Positions 16,456-26,383 of a stretch of 64,000 nt of DNA are shown here, in pieces; position 1 is the stretch's first letter; every line of letters begins with the position of its first letter. Where the stretch lies: the NCBI GenBank assembly GCA_011390205.1, contig JAABSX010000003.1, positions 124,001-188,000 of the forward strand, given 5' to 3'. The notes beneath the pieces were generated by a model, which worked only from the letters and a program-made list of their open reading frames with translations, had not been told where the DNA came from and made no database searches. This DNA comes from Microscillaceae bacterium (GTDB lineage: Bacteria; Bacteroidota; Bacteroidia; Cytophagales; Microscillaceae). Both the position numbers and the translations under genes were made by a program.

Positions 16456-16570
16456 ATTTACTGAACACAAAAAAATTTAATCTTAGATTAAACTTGACTT
16501 CTAATATAACTTTTCTTTTCTTTGTAATAGGTAAAGCAAAATATTCATCAACCCCACAAATATATACATC

Positions 16571-18046
16571 ATGCTCCTCAAACAAACTCTTAAGAAACGC
16601 ATTACGCTATTTTTTTTTACTTTTATTTTTATTCAAGGTTATGCCCAGGATGCTTACACACTCCAAGAGGTAGTACAGATAGCACAGGGGCAATCTCTCA
16701 ATGCTATGGTAGCAAAAAACAGACAAGAAAACCGATTTTGGCAATATCGCACTTATCTTTCTGATTTTAAACCCAGACTATTGCTCAATGGCACTTTGCC
16801 TGATTTTAGCCGTGCCATTCTTCAAAATAGAAATGATGACGGCAGCATTGGCTTCATTGATGTCAGCAATATCAACGCAGATGTGAGCCTTTCACTGAGC
16901 CAAGTCATTGCCTCTACAGGGGGTGAGATATTTATGTCAAGCAGTCTGGCAAGACTTCAAAACCTATCAGGCATCGGGATAGGCACGCAATATTCCTCCA
17001 ATTTGGTTCAGATTGGATTTAGACAGCCCCTTTTTAACTTTAATGAATTTAAGTGGAATAAAAGAATAGAACCCCTCCGCTACCAAGAATCTACCAAAAG
17101 ATACAACGAAGATATGGAAGGCATCGCTCTAGAAGCTACTCGATTGTTTTTTAACCTCTTGGATGCACAGATTGCCTATGAAATAGCCGAAAAAAACCTC
17201 GCCAACAATGATACCATCTTTAAAATAGGACAAGGTAGATATGATTTGGGTAAAATAGCTGAAAATGACCTCTTACAGCTCAAACTAAACTTGATGAACT
17301 CTTCTCAGCAGCTTACCCAAGCACGCCTAGACATAGAAACAGGGCAGCTTGCACTCAAGGCTTTTTTAGGAAATAGTGAGGACTTAAACGGCATCAGGAT
17401 AATGGCTCCCGCAGAGCCCCCCGTCTTGATTATAGACCCTAAAATAGCCATAGAACAAGCAAAAGCCAACCGTGAGCAATTTCTTAGATTTAGAAGACAA
17501 GCCCTAGAAGCAGAGCGAGATGTGGCAAGGGCAAGAGGAGAAAGTGGCCTAAACATCGATATGTTTGCTACATTGGGTTTCACAGACAGAGGGGATAACC
17601 TTGTGGATGCTTACAATACCTTGCAAGACCAGCAAAGTGTGCGGGTAGGTTTTCAAGTGCCCATCCTTGATTGGGGGAGGCAAAAAGCAAGGATACAAAC
17701 CGCCGTAGCTAACCAAGAACTGGTAAACTCTACTGTGCAGCAAGAAGAGCTTAATTTTGAACAAGATGTATATCTGAAAGTAAAACAATTTGATATACTT
17801 AGAGATAGGTTAATCATCGGCAAAGAATCTGATGAAATTGCAGATAGAAGATATTTTATTGCACAAAAACGCTATCTAATTGCCAAAATTTCTATCACTG
17901 ACTTAAATATTGCTTTGCAAGAAAAAGATATTGCCAAAAGAAACTATCTTAGCACTTTGCGTGATTATTGGCAATCTTATTACGAGATTCGCCAGCTCAC
18001 AATGTATGATTTTGAGAGAGGGGCTGCCATCACATACCAAGAATAA
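16571..18046 (+). CDS. TolC-family outer membrane channel protein
   Basis: This 491-residue protein has a signal peptide (hydrophobic run then G-Y-A-Q near residue 25). The mature part begins A-Y-T-L-Q-E-V-V-Q-I-A-Q-G-Q-S-L, the usual start of outer membrane efflux proteins, and shows two long helical repeats (E-A-T-R-L-F-F-N-L-L-D-A-Q around 190, L-K-V-K-Q-F-D-I-L around 405). It would form the trimeric exit duct of an efflux or type I secretion complex. No membrane fusion protein or inner membrane pump is adjacent, so its partners lie elsewhere. Confidence 0.9.
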   Translation: MLLKQTLKKRITLFFFTFIFIQGYAQDAYTLQEVVQIAQGQSLNAMVAKNRQENRFWQYRTYLSDFKPRLLLNGTLPDFSRAILQNRNDDGSIGFIDVSNINADVSLSLSQVIASTGGEIFMSSSLARLQNLSGIGIGTQYSSNLVQIGFRQPLFNFNEFKWNKRIEPLRYQESTKRYNEDMEGIALEATRLFFNLLDAQIAYEIAEKNLANNDTIFKIGQGRYDLGKIAENDLLQLKLNLMNSSQQLTQARLDIETGQLALKAFLGNSEDLNGIRIMAPAEPPVLIIDPKIAIEQAKANREQFLRFRRQALEAERDVARARGESGLNIDMFATLGFTDRGDNLVDAYNTLQDQQSVRVGFQVPILDWGRQKARIQTAVANQELVNSTVQQEELNFEQDVYLKVKQFDILRDRLIIGKESDEIADRRYFIAQKRYLIAKISITDLNIALQEKDIAKRNYLSTLRDYWQSYYEIRQLTMYDFERGAAITYQE

Positions 18047-18132
18047 ATACAATGATTATGGCTTTGAGATGATTCCCTAAATTAAATGAATTTAGTGCCT
18101 GTGCATACTTGGCTTACATTGTTTTTTCTGTA

Positions 18133-18615
18133 ATGCAGCCATCAGCATATTGGCACATCCACAGATTAGCACATTTACTTATGCCTATTTCCCGTCCTTT
18201 TGCTCGTGCAAACCGTGCAGTATGGTCTTTTACTATTTTTACTTATTTGCTGGCTGCTGCACTACTTTATTATCAGACAGAAGATGCCACACTGCTTTAT
18301 GTGATAGGCACTTGGCTGATTTTCTCCGTAGCATTGACTATGACCGTCCGTTTTTTTGTGAATTACAAAATCATAGAAGCCAAAAAAGGGAAAATATTTA
18401 TCCGAAAAACATACCTTAAAACTGAAAAAGTTTTCTTAATCTCAGAAATTAAAGATTGGCAAGAACAAATCATCAAGACATTCAATACTGAGTATAAGCT
18501 ATTGACCATTCGTTTTGAAAAAGGTTTTTTAGAAATTAGCAACCAAGAATATGATAATTATCAAAAACTCAAAGAATATATCACTCAAAATGCAGCTTCT
18601 CAAAAGAAAAAATAA
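18133..18615 (+). CDS. Small membrane protein, PH-like cytosolic tail
   Basis: A product of about 160 residues from ATG 18133 (a TTG at 18109 is possible). Two adjacent hydrophobic segments (F-T-I-F-T-Y-L-L-A-A-A-L-L and L-L-Y-V-I-G-T-W-L-I-F-S-V-A-L) form a hairpin; the C-terminal 90 residues alternate strands (K-I-F-I-R-K-T-Y-L-K-T-E-K-V-F, L-L-T-I-R-F-E-K-G-F-L-E-I) in the manner of bacterial PH-like YcxB domains. Function unknown. It ends 39 bases before thrA and may be co-transcribed with it. Confidence 0.6.
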   Translation: MQPSAYWHIHRLAHLLMPISRPFARANRAVWSFTIFTYLLAAALLYYQTEDATLLYVIGTWLIFSVALTMTVRFFVNYKIIEAKKGKIFIRKTYLKTEKVFLISEIKDWQEQIIKTFNTEYKLLTIRFEKGFLEISNQEYDNYQKLKEYITQNAASQKKK

Positions 18616-18654
18616 CACTAACTTACACTTTTATTTATTCTCTAATTAATCGTT

Positions 18655-21099
18655 ATGAAAATCTTAAAATTTGGTGGTTCTTCAGTCAAAACTGCTGATA
18701 GAATCCAGCACATTATCCGCATCACAAAGAATGACCCAGAAGCCCGTGCCGTAGTCTGCTCGGCACTTGGTGGAGTTACTGATGAACTCATAGAAATCGC
18801 CCATCTTGCTTTGCAAAAAGAGGAAGATTATGCCAAAAGACTGCTCATGCTCATTCACCCACACATAGAGATTGTAGAGAAGCTCATCTCTGCGCCACAA
18901 AACACAGACATCATCGCAGAGATAGAAAGTTTGACAGAGGAATTGTTGGCTATTTTGCAAGGCATTTCTTTGATTGGTGAATTAAGTAAACGCACCCTAG
19001 ATTATGTGCTTAGTTTTGGTGAAAGACTGTCTTGTAGCCTCATTGCAGCCTGCTTTCAGGCCGAAGGAATCAACGCCCAATACTTAGATGCACGCAAACT
19101 CATCACCACAGACAAGCAATATGGAGCTGCACAAGTAGATTTCGAGACAAGCAATGCCCTTATTCAGCAATATTTTAAAACACATACTGCCCTACAGATT
19201 ATTACGGGTTTCATCGCTGCGACTCCCGAAGGCATTACTTCTACCATAGGGCGAGGTGGCTCTGATTATACTGCCTCTATTTTTGCGGCAGCACTCACAG
19301 CCGATGAGCTAGAGATTTGGACAGATGTGGATGGCGTGATGACCGCAGACCCACGTAAAGTAAGCAAGGCATATTCTATCAAATTACTCTCTTATGAAGA
19401 GGCCATGGAGATGTCACACTTTGGGGCAAAAGTAATCTATGCACCCACGATGATGCCTGTCTTGAAAAAAAATATCCCTCTCAGAATTAAAAACACCTTT
19501 AACCCTGATTTTAAAGGCACATACATAGGCCAGCAAGTCAATCAAGGCAGGGAAGCGGTCAAAGGGCTTGCATCTATAGACCATGTGGCATTGCTTAACC
19601 TGAAAGGCTCAGGAATGGTGGGCATTTCGGGCATTTCGGCACGCCTGTTTGGTGCATTGGCAAGTGAGCAAATCAATGTCATTTTGATTAGTCAGGCATC
19701 TTCTGAGCATTCTATTTGCTTTGCAGTGAAGCCCTCTGATGCCCGAAATGCTCAAAACTTGATTCAAGCTGCCTTTGATATTGAATTTAAGCAGGGGCTT
19801 TTGGATGAGGTAGAGCTCTTTGAAGAAATGGCAATCATCGCCGCAGTAGGTGAAAATATGCGGCACTCCGTAGGCATTGCAGGAAAATTTTTTACGGCAT
19901 TGGGCAGAAATGGTGTCAGTATTACTGCCATCGCACAGGGCTCTTCTGAGCTGAATATCTCTGTAGTAATCAAAAAACAAGATGAAGTAAAGGCACTGCG
20001 TGTGCTACATCAGGCATTTTTTCTTTCAGAAATCAAGACTTTACATCTCTTTGTGGTGGGCATAGGGTTGATTGGGAAGGCGTTTTTAAGGCAATTAGAA
20101 GCCCAACAAGCGCATTTGCTTAGGGCGTATAATCTAGACATTCGCTTGGTAGGCATCTCTAACAGCCGCAAGCATTATTTTTCGGAAGAGGGCCTCGCTC
20201 CTACTGAATGGGAGAAATACTTACAGCAATCTCCTGAGGAGGCAAACATAGAGGCATTCGTCAAGAAAATGAAAAGTCTGAACCTCATCAATTCCATTTA
20301 TATAGACAATACTGCCAATGCCGAAGTAGCAAAAATGTATGAGCAAGTATTAAAATCTAGCATCTCTGTAGTAACTCCCAATAAAATAGCTTCCTCTAGT
20401 AGCTACGCACAGTATGTACTTTTAAAACAAAAAGCCAAGCAACACGGGGTTTTATTTCTCTACGAAACCAATGTGGGGGCTGCCTTGCCTGTGATTAGTA
20501 CCTTACGTGATTTGATAGATTCAGGTGATCAGATTCAGAAGATTGAGGCAGTACTCTCGGGTACATTGTCCTTTATTTTTAATTCTTTTGATGGCAAAAA
20601 ACCTTTCAGTGCCATCGTAAAAGAAGCCAAAGCCCTTGGCTACACAGAGCCTGACCCTCGAGAAGATCTCAATGGAAGCGATGTAGGACGCAAGATATTG
20701 ATTTTGGGGCGTGAAGCGGGTTTTCCTCTAGAATTTGAAGACATTAAAATCAAAGGATTCTTGCCAAAATCTTGCATAGAGGCATCTTCGGTAGATGATT
20801 TTTTTGTGGAACTGGCTGCCTCAGATGATTATTTTATGAAAATGCTCCAAGCCGCTCAAAAAGAAGGAAAAGTACTCCGTTATATTGCCAAATTTGAGCA
20901 AGGCAAGGTAGAAGTAGGCTTGCAGTCTGTAGGCACAGAGCATCCTTTTTATTCTCTCTCAGGAAGTGATAACATACTGGCATTCACCACTTTACGATAC
21001 CCAGAAAGGCCTTTGGTAGTCAAGGGCTCGGGGGCTGGTGCAGAGGTAACAGCCGCAGGTGTGTTGGCAGATATGATTAGGGTAGCCAATTATTTGTAG
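18655..21099 (+). CDS. thrA: Bifunctional aspartokinase / homoserine dehydrogenase
   Basis: This 814-residue fusion catalyses the first and third steps from aspartate to threonine and methionine. The aspartokinase part opens with K-F-G-G-S-S-V-K and includes G-R-G-G-S-D-Y-T-A-S near residue 202 and W-T-D-V-D-G-V-M-T-A-D-P-R. Two ACT regulatory regions follow (about 315-460; A-L-L-N-L-K-G-S-G-M-V-G-I and I-A-A-V-G-E-N-M). The homoserine dehydrogenase part starts with V-V-G-I-G-L-I-G-K near residue 468 and has T-P-N-K, L-S-G-T-L-S-F-I-F-N and G-Y-T-E-P-D-P-R-E-D-L-N-G. Complete. No thrB or thrC follows in this window. Confidence 0.97.
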   Translation: MKILKFGGSSVKTADRIQHIIRITKNDPEARAVVCSALGGVTDELIEIAHLALQKEEDYAKRLLMLIHPHIEIVEKLISAPQNTDIIAEIESLTEELLAILQGISLIGELSKRTLDYVLSFGERLSCSLIAACFQAEGINAQYLDARKLITTDKQYGAAQVDFETSNALIQQYFKTHTALQIITGFIAATPEGITSTIGRGGSDYTASIFAAALTADELEIWTDVDGVMTADPRKVSKAYSIKLLSYEEAMEMSHFGAKVIYAPTMMPVLKKNIPLRIKNTFNPDFKGTYIGQQVNQGREAVKGLASIDHVALLNLKGSGMVGISGISARLFGALASEQINVILISQASSEHSICFAVKPSDARNAQNLIQAAFDIEFKQGLLDEVELFEEMAIIAAVGENMRHSVGIAGKFFTALGRNGVSITAIAQGSSELNISVVIKKQDEVKALRVLHQAFFLSEIKTLHLFVVGIGLIGKAFLRQLEAQQAHLLRAYNLDIRLVGISNSRKHYFSEEGLAPTEWEKYLQQSPEEANIEAFVKKMKSLNLINSIYIDNTANAEVAKMYEQVLKSSISVVTPNKIASSSSYAQYVLLKQKAKQHGVLFLYETNVGAALPVISTLRDLIDSGDQIQKIEAVLSGTLSFIFNSFDGKKPFSAIVKEAKALGYTEPDPREDLNGSDVGRKILILGREAGFPLEFEDIKIKGFLPKSCIEASSVDDFFVELAASDDYFMKMLQAAQKEGKVLRYIAKFEQGKVEVGLQSVGTEHPFYSLSGSDNILAFTTLRYPERPLVVKGSGAGAEVTAAGVLADMIRVANYL

Positions 21100-21109
21100 G
21101 TGAGGGGGC

Positions 21110-21148
21110 TTCACTGCCTAAGGATTTTTGAAATTCTTAGGCAGTGAA
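21110..21148. terminator. Bidirectional hairpin terminator between thrA and tyrS
   Basis: A strong stem TTCACTGCCTAAG / CTTAGGCAGTGAA with an A-T rich loop lies in the 61-base gap between the convergent thrA and tyrS stops. An outer GGGGG / CCCCC pair may extend it. Confidence 0.8.
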
Positions 21149-21160
21149 AAACACCCCCAT

Positions 21161-22441
21161 TTAGGCCCTCACGACCAGTGCGTAAGACTTCCCTTTTTTG
21201 ATGAGCAGATATTTGTTTTTGATAAGCTGCGCACTTGGTTTTTCATCTCCTTGTGCGGCACTTACTTTTTCTTGATTGATGCTGATGCCATTGTTTTTAA
21301 TCATTCGGCGAATCTCCCCTTTTGACATATTGAGTACTTCGGCAAGCATGTCTGTATTGCTTGTGAAGCTGTCATACTCAGAGGTAGAGTATATTTTTTG
21401 AGGTACATCCTCGAGCACTTCTTTGAGGGTGGCTTCCTCAGTGTTTTCTAAGTCATCAAGTGTAGATTTTCCGAATAGTAGTTGCGATGCCTTGATGGCA
21501 TTCTGGAGTGCCTCTTCTGAATGTACCCTTCGGGTGATGTCTTCTGCCAAAATACGTTTGACAGCATTGGGGTTTGTTTGCATTTGGGTTTCTAGGTCTT
21601 CTATTTCTTTTTGTTCGAAGAGTGTAAAAAATTTCAAAAGCTTGGGGACTTCTTGGTCATTGACATTGAGCCAAAATTGGTAAAATTTATACGGAGAAGT
21701 ACGCTCAGGGTCAAGCCAGACATTGCCCTCTTCACTTTTTCCAAATTTACTTCCATCTCCTTTGGTCAGCAGCGGGCAGGTCAGTGCCAGCACACTCCCC
21801 CCTTCCATACGACGCACGAGTTCTGAGCCAGTAGTGATGTTTCCCCATTGGTCAGAGCCACCCATTTGTATTTTGCAGTTCTTGGTTTTGTATAAGTGGC
21901 AAAAGTCATATCCTTGGAAGAGTTGGTAAGAAAACTCTGTGAAAGAAATGCCTTCTGAGCCTTCTCCCATTCTATTTTTAACCGAGTCTTTAGACATCAT
22001 ATAATTGACTGTCAGGTGTTTGCCTATTTTCCTAAGAAAATCTAGCAAAGAGACATCCTTGTACCAGTCATAGTTATTGACAAGCTCGGCAGCGTTTTCG
22101 CCTTTTTCAAAATCGAGAAATTTTTCTAACTGCTTGCGTACTCCAGCCACATTTTTTTGAAGTTGTTCTTCTGAGAGGAGATTTCTTTCGCTTGATTTTC
22201 CTGAGGGGTCTCCAATCATCCCAGTAGCCCCCCCTACAAGGGCGATGGGCTTGTGCCCTGCTCTCTGAAAATGCAATAGAAGCATAATCGGCACGAGGTT
22301 ACCGATGTGCAGGGAGTCAGCCGTGGGGTCAAAACCTACATATCCTGTGGTCATTTCTTGTAGGAGTTTTTTTTCTGTATTAGGCATGGCATCTTGTAGC
22401 ATCCCACGCCAGCGCAATTCGGCTACGTAATTTTTGAGCAT
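21161..22441 (-). CDS. tyrS: Tyrosyl-tRNA synthetase
   Basis: A class I synthetase of 426 residues that charges tRNA-Tyr. The HIGH-type motif is H-I-G-N at 45-48, the KMSKS-type motif is K-F-G-K-S at 232-236, and the tyrosine pocket segment is G-F-D-P-T-A-D-S-L. An S4 RNA-binding domain occupies the last 70 residues (E-I-R-R-M-I-K-N-N-G-I-S-I-N). Complete and of normal length for the bacterial TyrRS group. Confidence 0.98.
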   Translation of the reverse strand: MLKNYVAELRWRGMLQDAMPNTEKKLLQEMTTGYVGFDPTADSLHIGNLVPIMLLLHFQRAGHKPIALVGGATGMIGDPSGKSSERNLLSEEQLQKNVAGVRKQLEKFLDFEKGENAAELVNNYDWYKDVSLLDFLRKIGKHLTVNYMMSKDSVKNRMGEGSEGISFTEFSYQLFQGYDFCHLYKTKNCKIQMGGSDQWGNITTGSELVRRMEGGSVLALTCPLLTKGDGSKFGKSEEGNVWLDPERTSPYKFYQFWLNVNDQEVPKLLKFFTLFEQKEIEDLETQMQTNPNAVKRILAEDITRRVHSEEALQNAIKASQLLFGKSTLDDLENTEEATLKEVLEDVPQKIYSTSEYDSFTSNTDMLAEVLNMSKGEIRRMIKNNGISINQEKVSAAQGDEKPSAQLIKNKYLLIKKGKSYALVVRA

Positions 22442-22602
22442 TTTCTTTTTAGATATTTGTTTTAAGTCTTCAAAAAAAGAGAGTAATCGTAAATGTTCCT
22501 AATTTTTTAAGTTTTTTTTCTCTACTCAGGCTGCTTGTGGGAGTACCTTATCATATGACACTGAATCCGTGTTGTGTTTTTTTATGATGGGAAACCTAAA
22601 CC

Positions 22603-22638
22603 AAAAAACCACCCTCTATAAATAGAAGATGGTTTTTT
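22603..22638. terminator. Hairpin terminator
   Basis: AAAAAACCA and TGGTTTTTT enclose an inner TCTAT / ATAGA stem. Poly-A on one side and poly-T on the other allow function in both directions; it lies 50 bases past the HD-protein stop (minus strand) and upstream of tyrS. Confidence 0.7.
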
Positions 22639-22688
22639 AAGATTTACTGTATTTTATTGATGGCCAGTCTTTTACTTTGCTAGCTAGT

Positions 22689-23468
22689 CTATTTGCTATT
22701 CAGCGAAATTTTCTCTTTTTCTGCCTTGATAAGGCGGTTGATTTTTTGAATATTCTTCTTTTTTTGGATATTCAGCACTTTCTTTCCATAATCAGTAAAG
22801 TAGCTATGTTTATTCATGAAGTTGTTGTTGATTTCGAGCCATTCTAGTTCGCTCATTGTTTCTCCACGCATTGCCTCCCATTCTAATCTTAAGAAACTAC
22901 AACGTTTCATAAAATCTTTGGCGGCAAGGTGTGCGAGGTCTGCATCACAAATCACTTCTTCTATATGGTTTTGAGGGGATTGGGGCATTTTAGTAGCAGC
23001 AATGCAGCCAGTTACTTTACGAATTATTTTTTCACTTGTTTTCTTCTTTCTTAGATATTCTATGGCAAGCTCTTGACTGAGGGCCTCGTGCCCCTCCGAT
23101 ACGTGCAAATAACCTATGTCATGCCACCAAGCTGCTATCCCTAGCACATAGAGTTCAGTTTCTTGTAGTCCTTCTGCTTCACCTATGTTTTGGGCAGATT
23201 CTACCACATAAGAAGTGTGTGTAAAATTGTGGTAATGCAAGTGTTCGGGTAGTTGGGTATTGAAAAGCTTGCTTGTGTGTGTTTTTACTTCTTTGAGAAT
23301 GTCTGTAATTTTAGGCATAGATGCACAATGTTTAGTATGTTTAACATCAGTGGCATCATGTTGTTTGTTATCCTCTTTGGTAAAAAGATGATAAGGGCTT
23401 CTAAGCCTTATGTACTTCATCAAACGCTCTTTTTGTTCGGAGATATATTTTTTGATGGTAAAATGCAC
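22689..23468 (-). CDS. HD-domain phosphohydrolase
   Basis: A protein of 259 residues; the domain itself starts near M51 (M-P-K-I-T-D-I-L-K-E), so the first 50 residues may not be translated (M17 and M51 are alternative starts). Metal-binding residues are visible: H80 and H84 in H-N-F-T-H, the H-D pair at 116-117 in W-W-H-D-I-G-Y, and a later aspartate in C-D-A-D-L-A-H. Members hydrolyse nucleotides or cyclic nucleotides; the substrate is not predictable. The C-terminal 40 residues are lysine-rich. Confidence 0.8.
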   Translation of the reverse strand: MHFTIKKYISEQKERLMKYIRLRSPYHLFTKEDNKQHDATDVKHTKHCASMPKITDILKEVKTHTSKLFNTQLPEHLHYHNFTHTSYVVESAQNIGEAEGLQETELYVLGIAAWWHDIGYLHVSEGHEALSQELAIEYLRKKKTSEKIIRKVTGCIAATKMPQSPQNHIEEVICDADLAHLAAKDFMKRCSFLRLEWEAMRGETMSELEWLEINNNFMNKHSYFTDYGKKVLNIQKKKNIQKINRLIKAEKEKISLNSK

Positions 23469-23712
23469 TATATTGCCCTCCTATTCTATGATTCTTTTTG
23501 ATAAATCTAGCTACTGCACAGATTTTTGAGTATATATTCAGGGTGGCACTCTCGTTCTATACAGCCACACACAAATATCATCGGCAAAATCTATGCAATA
23601 AATCAAAAAAACTTTCATAAAGATGAAAGTTTGGCAAAAATCTAGTAGATTTAGCTATAGAAACTAAATAAAACCATTCATTCACAGAATAAAAATAAAA
23701 AACCGATACGCC

Positions 23713-25596
23713 ATGATGGAAATTAACAGAGGCCCTAACAATCTTACAAAAATAGATACTCCCAAGATACTCCAAGTAAAAAACCTTGAAGTTACTTTCA
23801 GAACAGATGCAGGCAGCATCAAAGCACTTAAAGACATAAGCTTTGACATTCATCAAGGGGAGACTCTCGGAATCGTGGGAGAATCTGGCTCGGGCAAATC
23901 TGTTACTTCACTCGCGATTATGGGTTTGATTCCAAACCCTCCTGGCAAAGTTACTAAAGGAGAGATTTTATTTCAGTCTAGGCAATTTGGACCAGTAAAT
24001 TTGCTTGACATCTCGGCAAGAGAAATGAGAGAAATCAGAGGCAAAGAAATTGCGATGATTTTCCAAGAGCCGATGTCATCACTTAACCCTGTCTATACCT
24101 GCGGCAATCAGGTGATGGAAGCCATCTTACTGCACGAAAATGTAAGCCGCAAAGCTGCAAAAGCCCGTACCATTGAGCTGTTCAAAAAAGTGCAACTTCC
24201 TGAGCCTGAGCGAAAATTTAACACCTACCCCCATGAAATTTCAGGTGGTCAGAAGCAGCGTGTCATGATAGCCATGGCACTTTCTTGCAATCCTTCCTTG
24301 TTGATTGCAGATGAACCCACCACGGCTCTAGACGTAACTGTGCAAAAAACCATTTTAGAATTGTTAGACATTTTAAAAGATGAAAATGATACTTCTATTA
24401 TGTTTATTACCCATGATTTGGGCGTGATTGCCGAGATTGCTGAGAGGGTAATGGTGATGTATCAAGGCAATATCATGGAGTCTGGAGATGTTTGGGATAT
24501 TTTTGATGACCCAAAGCACCCATACACGAAGGGTTTGTTGGCATGCCGCCCTCGCCTTGATATCAAAATGAAAGTATTGCCTACGGTCAAAGACTTTATG
24601 GAAATCAATGAGCATGGCGAAATCGTAGAAAAATCAGACCATAAATATGCCTCTGTAGGAGAAGCACTTCTATTTAATTTCTTGACAGAAGACGACATAG
24701 CCGAGCGAAACATTGAACTCTCAAAACAAGAACCTATTTTAAAAATACAAAATCTCAAAACTTATTTTCCCATCCGAAAAGGACTTTTTAAACGCTCCAC
24801 AGAATATGTCAAAGCAGTAGATGATGTCAGTTTTGAGGTCTATCCAGGAGAGACCGTAGGGCTTGTGGGTGAATCTGGCTGTGGCAAAACTACACTCGGG
24901 CGTACCATCCTGAGGCTGGTAGAACCTACCGCAGGCAAGATTATCTTTAATGGGAAGGTTATCAATGAATTGAACAAAAAAGAGCTTAGAGAGATTAGGC
25001 GTGATATGCAAATCGTGTTTCAAGACCCCTACTCTGCACTAAACCCCCGAATCACTGTAGGAGAAGCTATTTTAGAGCCTATGAGGCTACACAATGTACT
25101 AGATAACAATGCACAGAGGAAAGAAAAAGTAATAGAACTGCTCGAAACTGTAGGACTGAGCAAAGATTATTATAACCGATACCCCCATGAGTTTTCAGGA
25201 GGACAGAGGCAAAGAATAGCCATCGCACGCACACTTTCTCTAAATCCTAAGTTTATCATAGCAGATGAATCTGTGTCAGCCTTAGATGTATCGGTGCAAG
25301 CTCAAGTACTGAACTTGCTCAACGAACTTAAAGAAAAATTTAATCTTACTTATATTTTTATCTCTCATGACCTTTCAGTCGTAAAATTTATCTCTGACAG
25401 AATCGTGGTGATGAACAAGGGCAAGATAGAGGAAATAGACTATGCGGAGGATATTTATATCAAACAAAAAAGCGAATATACCAAAAGCCTGATTGATGCT
25501 ATCCCGAAAGGTACTTTAGATGACATCAGAAAAGTACAATTAGACAGACGTTTGAAAAGAGAGAAGAAATTAAAAGACAAAATCATCAAAAAATAA
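23713..25596 (+). CDS. Fused double ATPase of an oligopeptide ABC transporter
   Basis: Two DppD/DppF-like ATPase domains in one chain of 627 residues, energising peptide import. Domain 1 has Walker A G-E-S-G-S-G-K-S near 55, signature S-G-G-Q-K-Q-R and Walker B L-L-I-A-D-E-P-T. Domain 2 has G-E-S-G-C-G-K-T near 389, S-G-G-Q-R-Q-R and F-I-I-A-D-E-S-V, where the usual proline is replaced by serine. Each has the oligopeptide-transport extension (H-P-Y-T-K-G-L-L and S-E-Y-T-K-S-L). No permease or binding protein is adjacent, so the rest of the transporter is elsewhere. Confidence 0.93.
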   Translation: MMEINRGPNNLTKIDTPKILQVKNLEVTFRTDAGSIKALKDISFDIHQGETLGIVGESGSGKSVTSLAIMGLIPNPPGKVTKGEILFQSRQFGPVNLLDISAREMREIRGKEIAMIFQEPMSSLNPVYTCGNQVMEAILLHENVSRKAAKARTIELFKKVQLPEPERKFNTYPHEISGGQKQRVMIAMALSCNPSLLIADEPTTALDVTVQKTILELLDILKDENDTSIMFITHDLGVIAEIAERVMVMYQGNIMESGDVWDIFDDPKHPYTKGLLACRPRLDIKMKVLPTVKDFMEINEHGEIVEKSDHKYASVGEALLFNFLTEDDIAERNIELSKQEPILKIQNLKTYFPIRKGLFKRSTEYVKAVDDVSFEVYPGETVGLVGESGCGKTTLGRTILRLVEPTAGKIIFNGKVINELNKKELREIRRDMQIVFQDPYSALNPRITVGEAILEPMRLHNVLDNNAQRKEKVIELLETVGLSKDYYNRYPHEFSGGQRQRIAIARTLSLNPKFIIADESVSALDVSVQAQVLNLLNELKEKFNLTYIFISHDLSVVKFISDRIVVMNKGKIEEIDYAEDIYIKQKSEYTKSLIDAIPKGTLDDIRKVQLDRRLKREKKLKDKIIKK

Positions 25597-25613
25597 CATT
25601 GCCCGTAAAATCA

Positions 25614-25645
25614 AAAGCACATTTCTCAGTAGAAAAATGTGCTTT
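25614..25645 (+). terminator. Hairpin terminator after the ABC ATPase
   Basis: An 11-bp perfect stem AAAGCACATTT / AAATGTGCTTT around a 10-base loop starts 17 bases after the ABC ATPase stop codon. It could also serve the convergent sigma factor gene. Confidence 0.75.
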
Positions 25646-25688
25646 ATCGCAACTTAAAAAAATAATTAGTTAAAAAAGTAGGCTGTTT

Positions 25689-26195
25689 TTAGTTATACGC
25701 ATATTGCTTTAATTCCCCTTTTAACTCTTTGCGTGCAATGTGAATCCTGTTTTTGACAGTTCCGATAGGGATTTGTAACTTTTCGGCTATTTCGTGGTAC
25801 TTAAAACCCCTGAAATGAAGCAAAAAAGGAGACTTATAGACTTCGTCTAAATGTGAAAGTGCTTGATCTATGTCTTGTCTTGTAAATGTAGCATACGCAC
25901 CGTTCTCCGTAACATTGTTACTAGAATTAAGAAAGTGTAAGTTTTCTGTGTTGTCTATAAAAGTGTTCCTACGTGCTAGGCGCTGATAATTGGTAATGAA
26001 GGTGTTCTTCATAATCGTATATAGCCAAGCTTTGAGGTTAGTGCCTTCGGCAAACTTATCACGGTTATTAAATGCCTTTAGCAAGGTCTCTTGTAGTAAG
26101 TCATTGGCCTCTTCAGTGTCTTTTGTGAGTTTTAATGCAAAAGGTCTTAAAGATTGTGATAAATCGTCTATTGAACTTGATTCTAATGTATTCAT
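25689..26195 (-). CDS. ECF-type RNA polymerase sigma factor
   Basis: A protein of 168 residues with the two-domain ECF layout. Region 2 spans about 10-80 (E-E-A-N-D-L-L-Q-E-T-L-L-K-A-F, then L-K-A-W-L-Y-T-I-M-K-N). Region 4 spans about 112-165 (P-F-L-L-H-F-R-G-F-K-Y-H-E-I-A-E-K-L-Q-I-P-I-G-T-V-K-N-R-I-H-I-A-R). No anti-sigma factor gene is adjacent, as is common for the abundant solitary ECF factors of Bacteroidota. The regulon is unknown. Confidence 0.93.
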   Translation of the reverse strand: MNTLESSSIDDLSQSLRPFALKLTKDTEEANDLLQETLLKAFNNRDKFAEGTNLKAWLYTIMKNTFITNYQRLARRNTFIDNTENLHFLNSSNNVTENGAYATFTRQDIDQALSHLDEVYKSPFLLHFRGFKYHEIAEKLQIPIGTVKNRIHIARKELKGELKQYAYN

Positions 26196-26350
26196 AATAT
26201 ATTACGATTAGTTTTTTGTTTAATCAAAACTAGATAATATTAAACAAATATCCAAATATTGAGCCCTATTTATTAATTATAAATTGCTTTGGTAACATTA
26301 AAAAAGAGATAGTTACTAGTTTAAATGTTCGAAATCGTCATTTAATTACA

Positions 26351-26383
26351 TTTGAAAGCGTTTTTATTTTTATTTTAAATTTG
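26351..26383 (+). promoter_or_regulatory. Bacteroidota-type promoter upstream of the serine hydrolase
   Basis: TTTG (26351-26354), 21 bases, then TAAATTTG (26376-26383): both elements and the spacing match the TTTG / TAnnTTTG consensus. Transcription would start near 26390, giving a leader of about 145 bases before the ATG at 26535. The rest of this 339-base gap after the sigma factor gene is AT-rich and contains no supported gene. Confidence 0.6.
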